From: Anaerolineae bacterium
GTDB taxonomy: Bacteria; Chloroflexota; Anaerolineae; B4-G1
NCBI GenBank assembly: GCA_027079895.1
Contig: JALWUZ010000298.1
Coordinates: 1-6,207, forward strand
DNA: 6,207 nt
Reading direction: 5' to 3'
Part shown: positions 1 through 6,202 of the stretch, in pieces
Layout of the letters: every line of letters starts with the position of its first letter
Numbering within the stretch: the stretch's first letter is position 1
Notes under the pieces: generated by a model
The model's input: only the letters and a program-made list of their open reading frames with translations
Told to the model about the DNA's origin: nothing
Database searches by the model: none
Position numbers and translations under genes: made by a program

Positions 1-4
1 AAAG
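1..4 (+). repeat. Truncated CRISPR repeat at the left window edge (last 4 bases)
   Basis: The window opens with AAAG, the last four bases of the repeat. It is followed by 36 nt (5-40), a normal spacer length, before the first full repeat at 41. The phase fits a repeat whose first 33 bases lie left of the window. The left edge is therefore a cut through the array and not the leader junction. Four bases alone would be weak evidence; the spacing makes it convincing. Confidence 0.85.
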
Positions 5-40
5 CCGCGACGGTGGCCGGGATGAGGGCGGCCGGGTCGG

Positions 41-77
41 GTCGCAGCCCATTCGATCCGTTCGAGGATACTGAAAG
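41..77 (+). repeat. Representative full CRISPR repeat (37 bp) with Cas6-type hairpin and 8-nt handle
   Basis: First complete copy of the unit that recurs 84 times; 20 of 37 bases are G or C. It opens GTCGCAGCCC and closes ACTGAAAG. Repeat bases 16-19 (ATCC) pair with 26-29 (GGAT) around a 6-nt loop. The stem ends exactly 8 bases before the 3' end, so cleavage at the stem base would leave ACTGAAAG as the crRNA 5' handle, similar to the ATTGAAAC/G handles of many type I and III systems. A competing fold pairs the two TCGA boxes (bases 13-16 and 22-25) around TCCGT, with one possible flanking G-U pair. The two folds share bases and cannot form together. The pairing is seen in the sequence; the processing is inferred from known Cas6 behaviour. 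Confidence 0.97.
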
Positions 78-443
78 CCAAGATGGATTGTGTTTACCTC
101 ATTCCCTCATTTGTCGCAGCCCATTCGATCCGTTCGAGGATACTGAAAGGTCGAACATAGCGCATCACATCCGGCTGATAGAAGCAGTCGCAGCCCATTC
201 GATCCGTTCGAGGATACTGAAAGTGTGGTCGTCAGCCTTCTTATGTGGCACTACATCACAGTCGCAGCCCATTCGATCCGTTCGAGGATACTGAAAGGTA
301 GGAGCCGTTCACGCCCACATGAAGTGGGTGTGCGTCGCAGCCCATTCGATCCGTTCGAGGATACTGAAAGCTTCGCTGATGGTTTATCGTCTTCATCATT
401 CCTCGCGTCGCAGCCCATTCGATCCGTTCGAGGATACTGAAAG

Positions 444-481
444 CGTTAGTCGAACAAGTAAAACAAAGGAGGGAACAAGTC
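444..481 (+). other. Spacer 7: contains a Shine-Dalgarno-like stretch
   Basis: A 38-nt spacer carrying AAAGGAGGG at 465-473, eight bases before its 3' end. A start codon, if any, would lie just beyond the protospacer in the target, so only the ribosome-binding-site half can be seen. The rest is A-rich (ACAAGTAAAAC), as often found upstream of phage genes. This may be a translation start region on the same strand as the spacer, or just an AGG-rich coding stretch. It has no role as a ribosome binding site inside the array itself. Confidence 0.4.
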
Positions 482-1106
482 GTCGCAGCCCATTCGATCC
501 GTTCGAGGATACTGAAAGTGCGACTTGGCACTGGCGTGATTATCCCGACTGCAATGTCGCAGCCCATTCGATCCGTTCGAGGATACTGAAAGAAGAACAG
601 GGATAGAGACTGGACTGTGCCTATCACAGTCGCAGCCCATTCGATCCGTTCGAGGATACTGAAAGCAGCGATGATGTGGACTTTGTGACTGTCGGTGTCG
701 CGTCGCAGCCCATTCGATCCGTTCGAGGATACTGAAAGTTAATGAGCCACTTCCTACACTCGCTGACACTGGCAGTCGCAGCCCATTCGATCCGTTCGAG
801 GATACTGAAAGTCCGACGTTGCACCGGACTTGTTCCCTCGGGCCATCTGTCGCAGCCCATTCGATCCGTTCGAGGATACTGAAAGCGATATTGATGACGT
901 CGTCGTTGTTGACGATGCCGGAGTCGCAGCCCATTCGATCCGTTCGAGGATACTGAAAGAGTCTGACGCTCAGCGGTTTGCCTTTAGGGTGCTTGCGTCG
1001 CAGCCCATTCGATCCGTTCGAGGATACTGAAAGTTCTTCATTCTTAACTGAATAGTCTGAACCGCACACGTCGCAGCCCATTCGATCCGTTCGAGGATAC
1101 TGAAAG

Positions 1107-1143
1107 CTGACGAGTTCAGTGCAACAGTGGAGGCCCTATCACT
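1107..1143 (+). other. Spacer 16: homologous partner of spacer 30
   Basis: On +, from base 1109, it reads DEFSATVEALS. Spacer 30 (2137-2171) reads DEFNALAEELA in the same register. Both frames begin 2 nt inside their spacers. Over the first 15 bases of the frame 13 match, and over 33 bases about 22 match. Changes include synonymous ones (GAC/GAT, CTA/TTG). The simplest reading is that the two spacers come from the same position in diverged versions of one gene in related invaders. Chance similarity is not excluded. Confidence 0.5.
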
Positions 1144-1768
1144 GTCGCAGCCCATTCGATCCGTTCGAGGATACTGAAAGTCGAGTGCGTCCAGTTGAAC
1201 TGTAATCACTGGCATGACGTCGCAGCCCATTCGATCCGTTCGAGGATACTGAAAGCCGCCGTGACCTGCCGCTGCCGTTCCTGGTCGGCGACGGTCGCAG
1301 CCCATTCGATCCGTTCGAGGATACTGAAAGTATGCACTGCACCACGCAATAGCGCAGTGGTGGGAAGTCGCAGCCCATTCGATCCGTTCGAGGATACTGA
1401 AAGGCATAGCCATCACTGTCCGATGGCGGAGGCGGCGGCGTCGCAGCCCATTCGATCCGTTCGAGGATACTGAAAGAGGCTGGCCGCATACTCCTCTACC
1501 GCATCACCCAGGGTCGCAGCCCATTCGATCCGTTCGAGGATACTGAAAGATATGGGTAGCCAGTAATATGCACTGTCGCATTGGGTCGCAGCCCATTCGA
1601 TCCGTTCGAGGATACTGAAAGGACGACGTGAAGGCTATCCTGGACGGCTATCGCAAGGGTCGCAGCCCATTCGATCCGTTCGAGGATACTGAAAGGTGAC
1701 TACTACAACGGCACTGAGCAGTACATAGACAGTCGCAGCCCATTCGATCCGTTCGAGGATACTGAAAG

Positions 1769-1806
1769 GAACAATGGACTTGGCGCGGTGTAGCCGCGCT
1801 TGCAGC
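1769..1806 (+). other. Spacer 25: contains a strong hairpin
   Basis: GCGCGG (1783-1788) and CCGCGC (1794-1799) form a perfect 6-bp GC stem around a 5-nt loop, TGTAG. In a crRNA this would occupy the 3' half of the guide and compete with target pairing. It may reflect a structured element in the target, such as a stem-loop or terminator, or it may be chance in a GC-rich target. Confidence 0.6.
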
Positions 1807-2136
1807 GTCGCAGCCCATTCGATCCGTTCGAGGATACTGAAAGCCAGGACAGGCCAATGCCAGGCTGGGGGGCGTCACGGTCGCAGCCCATTCGATCCGT
1901 TCGAGGATACTGAAAGTGTATTGATGCACCAGACTGCGCAGTGTCACTGGATGTCGCAGCCCATTCGATCCGTTCGAGGATACTGAAAGACCTCGATGGC
2001 AGCGACACCGCAGACGCCAGCATGCGGTCGCAGCCCATTCGATCCGTTCGAGGATACTGAAAGTGCCTGGGCGGTGAAGCGATGGCGTAGGCAGATGATG
2101 TCGCAGCCCATTCGATCCGTTCGAGGATACTGAAAG

Positions 2137-2171
2137 TCGATGAGTTCAATGCACTCGCGGAGGAATTGGCA
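2137..2171 (+). other. Spacer 30: homologous partner of spacer 16
   Basis: A 35-nt spacer reading DEFNALAEELA from base 2139, matching 6 of 11 residues of the peptide from spacer 16 (DEFSATVEALS) with the same 5' boundary. A shared 5' boundary in diverged copies would be expected if a conserved motif just outside the protospacer set the acquisition point. Confidence 0.5.
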
Positions 2172-2282
2172 GTCGCAGCCCATTCGATCCGTTCGAGGAT
2201 ACTGAAAGCCTGGGTCAAGTCGCTCGGCAACTCTTCCAGGAAGGAGTCGCAGCCCATTCGATCCGTTCGAGGATACTGAAAG

Positions 2283-2319
2283 CAACTTTGGGGATCATCT
2301 TGTTCATCCCGACCTCCTT
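2283..2319 (+). other. Spacer 32: antisense to an apparent ribosome binding site and start codon
   Basis: On the minus strand the spacer begins AAGGAGG (2319-2313), then TCGGG, then ATG (2307-2305), and continues as MNKMIPKV. A consensus Shine-Dalgarno five bases before an ATG with an open frame to the spacer end is a convincing translation start in the target. The transcribed guide would be complementary to that mRNA. The signal belongs to the invader the spacer was taken from and should not be expected to work here. Confidence 0.65.
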
Positions 2320-2430
2320 GTCGCAGCCCATTCGATCCGTTCGAGGATACTGAAAGCTGAGTGGGTGGATAGCACAGGAAAACCATCATTCTAGTCGCAG
2401 CCCATTCGATCCGTTCGAGGATACTGAAAG

Positions 2431-2466
2431 TACAGCGAGCTGTCCGAGGAGGAAAAGGATAGTGAC
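2431..2466 (+). other. Spacer 34: protospacer with RyR-like peptide frame
   Basis: All twelve + strand codons are open and read YSELSEEEKDSD. The aromatic-x-x-L-(S/P)-E-x-EKDxD pattern is typical of RyR domains and related phage-encoded small proteins. At 12 residues the resemblance is only suggestive; acidic, lysine-rich helices of other families could look the same. Confidence 0.3.
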
Positions 2467-3820
2467 GTCGCAGCCCATTCGATCCGTTCGAGGATACTGA
2501 AAGGTTCTGGCGGCAGCAGCCGCATCAGCATGGCCTGGAGTCGCAGCCCATTCGATCCGTTCGAGGATACTGAAAGCGGCGCGAAAGACGTGCTGCACGC
2601 CGTCCGCGCCGCGTCGCAGCCCATTCGATCCGTTCGAGGATACTGAAAGAGGCTCATCGGACCAGATCGAAGGCACATTAGAGACGTCGCAGCCCATTCG
2701 ATCCGTTCGAGGATACTGAAAGTCGTCCAGTACCTTGTCCACCTTACGAGGCAATACCGTCGCAGCCCATTCGATCCGTTCGAGGATACTGAAAGTGATG
2801 AGGTCGGGCAGCCGCTTCACCTGCGTGGTGTCGTCGCAGCCCATTCGATCCGTTCGAGGATACTGAAAGGCTTGGCAGAGTGGGCCCGCGCTTTGCCTCC
2901 CATAAGTCGCAGCCCATTCGATCCGTTCGAGGATACTGAAAGTGTTCTTTTCGGGTGGCCGCGTCGCCGCCACCAGCCGTCGCAGCCCATTCGATCCGTT
3001 CGAGGATACTGAAAGAGGTCTCTTTGATGAAGGCCTTATCGAACCAGGGAGCGTCGCAGCCCATTCGATCCGTTCGAGGATACTGAAAGGTTGGACCGGA
3101 TGCGTACTGTCCTCTCCGGCCTGTAGTCGCAGCCCATTCGATCCGTTCGAGGATACTGAAAGGCAAGAAGTTCGCCGGGGCGTCACTGTTCATTGCCAGG
3201 TCGCAGCCCATTCGATCCGTTCGAGGATACTGAAAGCTGCTTCGAGCGTGAACGACTGCGGCCGGTCATTCCAGTCGCAGCCCATTCGATCCGTTCGAGG
3301 ATACTGAAAGTCACGCGGAGGGTCGCGTAAACAGCGTAGCTTTCCGGTCGCAGCCCATTCGATCCGTTCGAGGATACTGAAAGACGTTTCTTTACCCACT
3401 CCTTCACAGCGTCGAGTGGGGGTCGCAGCCCATTCGATCCGTTCGAGGATACTGAAAGCGGCACGTTGTTGCCGTAGAAGACTGCGATGAAGTGTCGCAG
3501 CCCATTCGATCCGTTCGAGGATACTGAAAGCGCGAACGCCAGAGACATTGAGCAGTTGCGCCGGGGTCGCAGCCCATTCGATCCGTTCGAGGATACTGAA
3601 AGTCCGGCAGTACTCCTGTACGTAAGAGAGTGTCGCCGTCGCAGCCCATTCGATCCGTTCGAGGATACTGAAAGTGTGCGGAGACAGTTACTTTCATCTG
3701 AACAAGAAGAGTCGCAGCCCATTCGATCCGTTCGAGGATACTGAAAGGCGCAACACAAAAGTAAGCACTGGCGTAAACCTCCCGTCGCAGCCCATTCGAT
3801 CCGTTCGAGGATACTGAAAG

Positions 3821-3857
3821 GTGTGAATATTGAAGAACATCGTCTTTGTGTAAGACG
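3821..3857 (+). other. Spacer 53: hairpin at its 3' end
   Basis: CGTCTT (3841-3846) and AAGACG (3852-3857) pair perfectly around TGTGT, and the stem ends at the last spacer base, directly against the next repeat. In the precursor RNA this puts an extra stem beside the repeat, which could affect processing or the guide's 3' end. It may equally be chance or a copied target hairpin. Confidence 0.6.
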
Positions 3858-3967
3858 GTCGCAGCCCATTCGATCCGTTCGAGGATACTGAAAGCTTGCT
3901 GGTTGCTTGGATCAGCACGGCGTCGGTGCTGTCGCAGCCCATTCGATCCGTTCGAGGATACTGAAAG

Positions 3968-4002
3968 GGCGCAACGCAAGGAGGAAGCAGGGATGTTTGA
4001 GA
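3968..4002 (+). other. Spacer 55: covers an apparent ribosome binding site and start codon on the same strand
   Basis: AAGGAGG (3978-3984) is followed after 8 bases by ATG (3993-3995) and then MFE to the spacer end. This looks like a gene start in the target, here on the same strand as the spacer, so the guide would match the mRNA rather than pair with it. Such a guide is useful only against DNA or an opposing transcript. An upstream gene could run through the same bases, since another frame is open. Confidence 0.55.
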
Positions 4003-4112
4003 GTCGCAGCCCATTCGATCCGTTCGAGGATACTGAAAGAGCAGAAACTCTACGCATCGCTGAATCTCAGCAATGGTCGCAGCCCATTCGATCCGTTCGA
4101 GGATACTGAAAG

Positions 4113-4149
4113 TTGAACTTGTACAGCCTGTCTATGTCCATCATCAGGA
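4113..4149 (+). other. Spacer 57: left half of an overlapping protospacer pair
   Basis: Its last 20 bases (4130-4149) are identical to the first 20 of spacer 67 (4846-4865). The overlap stops exactly at a spacer edge on both sides, as expected for two windows offset by 17 nt on the same strand of one target. Joined, they cover 54 bp. The minus strand of the joined target can read MDNSVILMMDIDRLYKF, a hydrophobic strand followed by D-I-D, as occurs in GGDEF and CheW proteins. Two other frames are also open, so the product is unassigned. Confidence 0.92.
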
Positions 4150-4845
4150 GTCGCAGCCCATTCGATCCGTTCGAGGATACTGAAAGGGCTTCCCAGGCCA
4201 GGCTGAGTCGGGCTATTCGGTCGTCGCAGCCCATTCGATCCGTTCGAGGATACTGAAAGAATGATTATCGCGTTGAGAGTGTAGTGCTGTGCGTGGTCGC
4301 AGCCCATTCGATCCGTTCGAGGATACTGAAAGGCTTGGTGTCCAGTGCCTCGTGGAAAGCCTCTTGCGTCGCAGCCCATTCGATCCGTTCGAGGATACTG
4401 AAAGACGCACTGGCCGCTGCGGTCTGCTGTTGCCCAGCCTGAGTCGCAGCCCATTCGATCCGTTCGAGGATACTGAAAGCCTGTGTGGACGACACGCTCA
4501 TTACCGCATCAGCCTGTCGCAGCCCATTCGATCCGTTCGAGGATACTGAAAGGTCGCAATAGCGGCAGCACGCGCAATCTCGTACAGGGTCGCAGCCCAT
4601 TCGATCCGTTCGAGGATACTGAAAGAATGACAAGCGCATTGATGAGGACAGTGAGTTCCTGGTCGCAGCCCATTCGATCCGTTCGAGGATACTGAAAGCG
4701 ATTGAGCGGGAGGGGAATGGACGCTGTGCCATTAGTCGCAGCCCATTCGATCCGTTCGAGGATACTGAAAGCACAGAGCCCTATCAGACCTTGAAGGCGG
4801 GTGGGGAAGTCGCAGCCCATTCGATCCGTTCGAGGATACTGAAAG

Positions 4846-4882
4846 GTCTATGTCCATCATCAGGATCACGGAGTTGTCCATC
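4846..4882 (+). other. Spacer 67: right half of an overlapping protospacer pair
   Basis: Its first 20 bases repeat the end of spacer 57, ten array positions to the left. Because spacer 57 supplies the target sequence upstream, the bases immediately 5' of this protospacer are known: they end ACAGCCT. If the system is type I with a 5' PAM on the spacer strand, the candidate PAM is CCT, which fits the CCN motifs reported for some I-A and I-B systems. Likewise spacer 67 shows that the target just 3' of spacer 57 reads TCACGG. One instance cannot define a PAM. Confidence 0.92.
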
Positions 4883-5067
4883 GTCGCAGCCCATTCGATC
4901 CGTTCGAGGATACTGAAAGGCGCAATTCGGCACACTGACGATCGAGAGCGATGACGTCGCAGCCCATTCGATCCGTTCGAGGATACTGAAAGGTCTGACA
5001 CAGCGACGGTAGGGCTTGTTGTAATGAGTGGTCGCAGCCCATTCGATCCGTTCGAGGATACTGAAAG

Positions 5068-5105
5068 GCTTGTCAAATTTACTGTCACGTCGCAGGCCTT
5101 CGGCC
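5068..5105 (+). other. Spacer 70: contains a 9/10 match to the repeat start
   Basis: GTCGCAGGCC at 5089-5098 differs by one base from the first ten bases of the repeat (GTCGCAGCCC) and lies 17 bases before the true repeat at 5106. The spacer has a normal length of 38 nt. Its minus strand reads AEGLRRDSKFDK without a break, so chance is the likelier explanation than a decayed repeat. It ends with GGCC-TTC-GGCC, a small hairpin. Confidence 0.5.
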
Positions 5106-5216
5106 GTCGCAGCCCATTCGATCCGTTCGAGGATACTGAAAGACGTGTCAGTGACATCGCGGTACGCATCATTGCGCATGTCGCAGCCCATTCGATCCGT
5201 TCGAGGATACTGAAAG

Positions 5217-5254
5217 TACTCCGTCCCCTTCTCCGTCGCCTTCTCCAACTCTGA
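5217..5254 (+). other. Spacer 72: derived from a tandem-repeat target
   Basis: Bases 5222-5233 and 5234-5245 are adjacent 12-bp copies differing at one position. On the minus strand they encode the repeated peptide E-K-x-T within SELEKATEKGTEY. The target is therefore probably a low-complexity, charged, helical protein segment whose gene carries tandem copies. The guide could pair in more than one register. Confidence 0.7.
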
Positions 5255-5364
5255 GTCGCAGCCCATTCGATCCGTTCGAGGATACTGAAAGAAGCGATGG
5301 CCGCTGCCGGTTTTGGAGTGTTGAGACGTCGCAGCCCATTCGATCCGTTCGAGGATACTGAAAG

Positions 5365-5397
5365 CCTGGGCGGCTTATCCAGGTGCTCACCATTCAA
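5365..5397 (+). other. Spacer 74: shortest spacer (33 nt)
   Basis: Every other spacer is 35-38 nt, making this the only one below 35. The minus strand reads LNGEHLDKPPR. CCTGG and CCAGG at bases 1-5 and 15-19 could pair around a 9-nt loop. Flanking repeats are intact, so this looks like a rare short acquisition, although a later small deletion is possible. Confidence 0.85.
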
Positions 5398-5727
5398 GTC
5401 GCAGCCCATTCGATCCGTTCGAGGATACTGAAAGCCTGACGCATTGCGCTCGAATCATCGAAGTGCAAGCGTCGCAGCCCATTCGATCCGTTCGAGGATA
5501 CTGAAAGAGCGCGACCTGATGCTGCAATTCAACAAGGCGGCGCGTCGCAGCCCATTCGATCCGTTCGAGGATACTGAAAGTTTCCGTCGCTTCTCTTCGA
5601 GTGATGCTCCTCGTCCGTCGCAGCCCATTCGATCCGTTCGAGGATACTGAAAGGTCGTGTCTGGCACTCCGGCAGGCGGAGGCTCTGACTGTCGCAGCCC
5701 ATTCGATCCGTTCGAGGATACTGAAAG

Positions 5728-5764
5728 CCTGCAATTGCTTTTCCATCTCTTGCGCCAGGCGCAA
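5728..5764 (+). other. Spacer 79: ends in a 15-bp near-perfect palindrome
   Basis: The last 15 bases (5750-5764) are TTGCGCC-A-GGCGCAA, an inverted repeat with one central base. In RNA it could fold as a 6-bp stem with a 3-nt CAG loop at the guide's 3' end. Its minus strand also reads LRLAQEMEKQLQ, a coiled-coil-like stretch, so coding and a dyad operator-like site are both possible in the target. Confidence 0.65.
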
Positions 5765-6202
5765 GTCGCAGCCCATTCGATCCGTTCGAGGATACTGAAA
5801 GCTGGACTGATTCTCTCGTTCAGTATTTGGTACACCTGTCGCAGCCCATTCGATCCGTTCGAGGATACTGAAAGCCACTATCACGTCCACCGTCACGCCG
5901 ACGCCGACGCGTCGCAGCCCATTCGATCCGTTCGAGGATACTGAAAGCCGAGAAGGTAAAGGCGGTGTTCGGTGCGTTCGGGCGTCGCAGCCCATTCGAT
6001 CCGTTCGAGGATACTGAAAGCTGGATGGTTCGTATCGGCCAGTTCCGCGATTCTGGTGTCGCAGCCCATTCGATCCGTTCGAGGATACTGAAAGGCGCAA
6101 GGTGGCTGGCACAGTGCAGGTAGAGGCTAGTCGCAGCCCATTCGATCCGTTCGAGGATACTGAAAGTGCTGGGCGGGACGGGCTGGGCACAGGGAGCGGT
6201 GG

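Larger units (their letters stand above)
5..996 (+). CRISPR. Spacers 1-14 with intervening repeats
   Basis: Fourteen spacers of 35-38 nt. Spacer 1 (5-40) is about 83% GC; spacer 2 (78-112) is about 40% GC. Several read as plausible protein fragments of a target gene. On +: ATWHWRDYPDCN (519-555), SDDVDFVTVGV (666-701), SDVAPDLFPRAI (812-848), DIDDVVVVDDAG (886-922). On -: CFYQPDVMRYVR (150-186), CDVVPHKKADDH (224-260), AHPLHVGVNGSY (298-333), ARNDEDDKPSAK (371-406), KHPKGKPLSVR (960-996). The 298-333 spacer holds a CCCAC/GTGGG inverted repeat around ATGAA. None is long enough to assign a family, and a frame of this length can be open by chance. Confidence 0.95.
1034..2026 (+). CRISPR. Spacers 15-28 with intervening repeats
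   Basis: Fourteen spacers of 35-38 nt. Spacer 15 (1034-1069) is among the most AT-rich, at 39% GC. Protein-like frames on +: YALHHAIAQWWE (1331-1366), DDVKAILDGYRK (1622-1658), DYYNGTEQYID (1696-1731), CIDAPDCAVSLD (1917-1952). On -: VMPVITVQLDAL (1181-1218), VADQERQRQVTA (1256-1293), LGDAVEEYAAS (1477-1512), NATVHITGYPY (1550-1584), RDAPQPGIGLSW (1844-1879). DYYNGTEQYID recalls the tyrosine-rich N-terminal YY-x-G start of some phage portal proteins, but 11 residues cannot settle that. Both strands of targets appear to be sampled. Confidence 0.95.
2064..3052 (+). CRISPR. Spacers 29-42 with intervening repeats
   Basis: Fourteen spacers of 35-37 nt. Protein-like frames on +: YSELSEEEKDSD (2431-2466), GAKDVLHAVRAA (2577-2612), LAEWARALPPI (2870-2905), FFSGGRVAATS (2943-2978). 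On -: SFLEELPSDLTQ (2209-2245), VSNVPSIWSDEP (2650-2685), VLPRKVDKVLDD (2723-2758), DTTQVKRLPDLI (2796-2832). Spacer 42 (3016-3052) is open both ways: GLFDEGLIEPGS on + and APWFDKAFIKET on -. YSELSEEEKDSD resembles the L-x-EEEKDxD signature of RyR-type domains seen in some phage and bacterial proteins; that is a weak suggestion only. Confidence 0.95.
3090..4075 (+). CRISPR. Spacers 43-56 with intervening repeats
   Basis: Fourteen spacers of 35-38 nt. Protein-like frames on +: KKFAGASLFIA (3163-3199), ANARDIEQLRR (3531-3565), SGSTPVRKRVS (3603-3637), QKLYASLNLSN (4040-4075). On -: WNDRPQSFTLEA (3237-3273), ESYAVYATLRV (3311-3346), PLDAVKEWVKKR (3384-3421), FIAVFYGNNVP (3459-3493), EVYASAYFCVA (3748-3783), VLHKDDVLQYSH (3821-3857), STDAVLIQATSK (3895-3930). 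Spacers 48-50 are three 35-nt spacers in a row. Spacer 56 holds GCTGA/TCAGC around ATC. No target family can be named from these fragments. Confidence 0.95.
4113..5179 (+). CRISPR. Spacers 57-71 with intervening repeats
   Basis: Fifteen spacers of 35-38 nt. Protein-like frames on +: GFPGQAESGYSV (4187-4222), NDYRVESVVLCV (4260-4295), NDKRIDEDSEFL (4626-4661), IEREGNGRCAI (4699-4734), TEPYQTLKAGGE (4772-4808), AQFGTLTIESDD (4920-4955). On -: QEAFHEALDTK (4333-4367), QAGQQQTAAASA (4405-4442), ADAVMSVSSTQ (4480-4515), LYEIARAAAIA (4553-4588), AEGLRRDSKFDK (5068-5105), MRNDAYRDVTDT (5143-5179). Spacer 69 (4993-5030) is open in two minus frames. The block includes the overlapping pair, spacers 57 and 67. 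Confidence 0.95.
5217..6202 (+). CRISPR. Spacers 72-85 with intervening repeats
   Basis: Fourteen spacers of 33-38 nt, with the last one (6167-6202) about 78% GC and proline-rich on the minus strand (PPLPVPSPSRPA). Protein-like frames on +: RDLMLQFNKAA (5508-5543), VVSGTPAGGGSD (5654-5690), EKVKAVFGAFG (5948-5983), RKVAGTVQVEA (6095-6129). On -: LNTPKPAAAIA (5292-5327), LNGEHLDKPPR (5365-5397), LHFDDSSAMRQ (5435-5470), RGASLEEKRRK (5581-5616), LRLAQEMEKQLQ (5728-5764), VYQILNERISP (5802-5837), VGVGVTVDVIV (5875-5910). Repeats here are as intact as at the left edge, with no sign of the decay usual near a trailer end. Confidence 0.95.

Noticed and set aside
5..40. The very GC-rich left-edge sequence as a leader
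   Set aside because: It is exactly one spacer long, bounded by AAAG and a full repeat, and leaders are typically AT-rich.
13..294. Shorter + strand open frames throughout the window, resembling a repeat protein with RSPFDPFEDTE units
   Set aside because: These are the repeat read in + frames. One + frame of the repeat always hits TGA, ending frames in SQPIRSVRGY. No codon structure or ribosome binding site independent of the array.
1575..1580. GTCGCA within spacer 22, just before the true repeat at 1585, as an alternative repeat start
   Set aside because: The following bases (TTGG) do not match the repeat, and choosing the start at 1585 gives a full 37-bp identical unit.
1331..1584. Short shared words between spacers, such as TATGCACTG (spacers 19 and 22) and CGCAATAGCG (spacers 19 and 63)
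   Set aside because: Matches of 9-10 bases are expected by chance in about 3 kb of spacer sequence. Only the 20-base match between spacers 57 and 67 stands out.
5089..5098. GTCGCAGGCC in spacer 70 as a decayed extra repeat
   Set aside because: Only the first ten bases match, the spacer has normal length, and its minus strand is an unbroken frame. Chance is sufficient.
5387..6190. A 267-codon minus-strand open frame, and a similar 266-codon frame at 2386-3186
   Set aside because: The repeat has no stop codon in any minus-strand frame, so long frames arise by running through repeats. The translations are just the three repeat peptides (FSILERIEWAAT, LSVSSNGSNGLR, FQYPRTDRMGCD) joined by spacer-derived residues.
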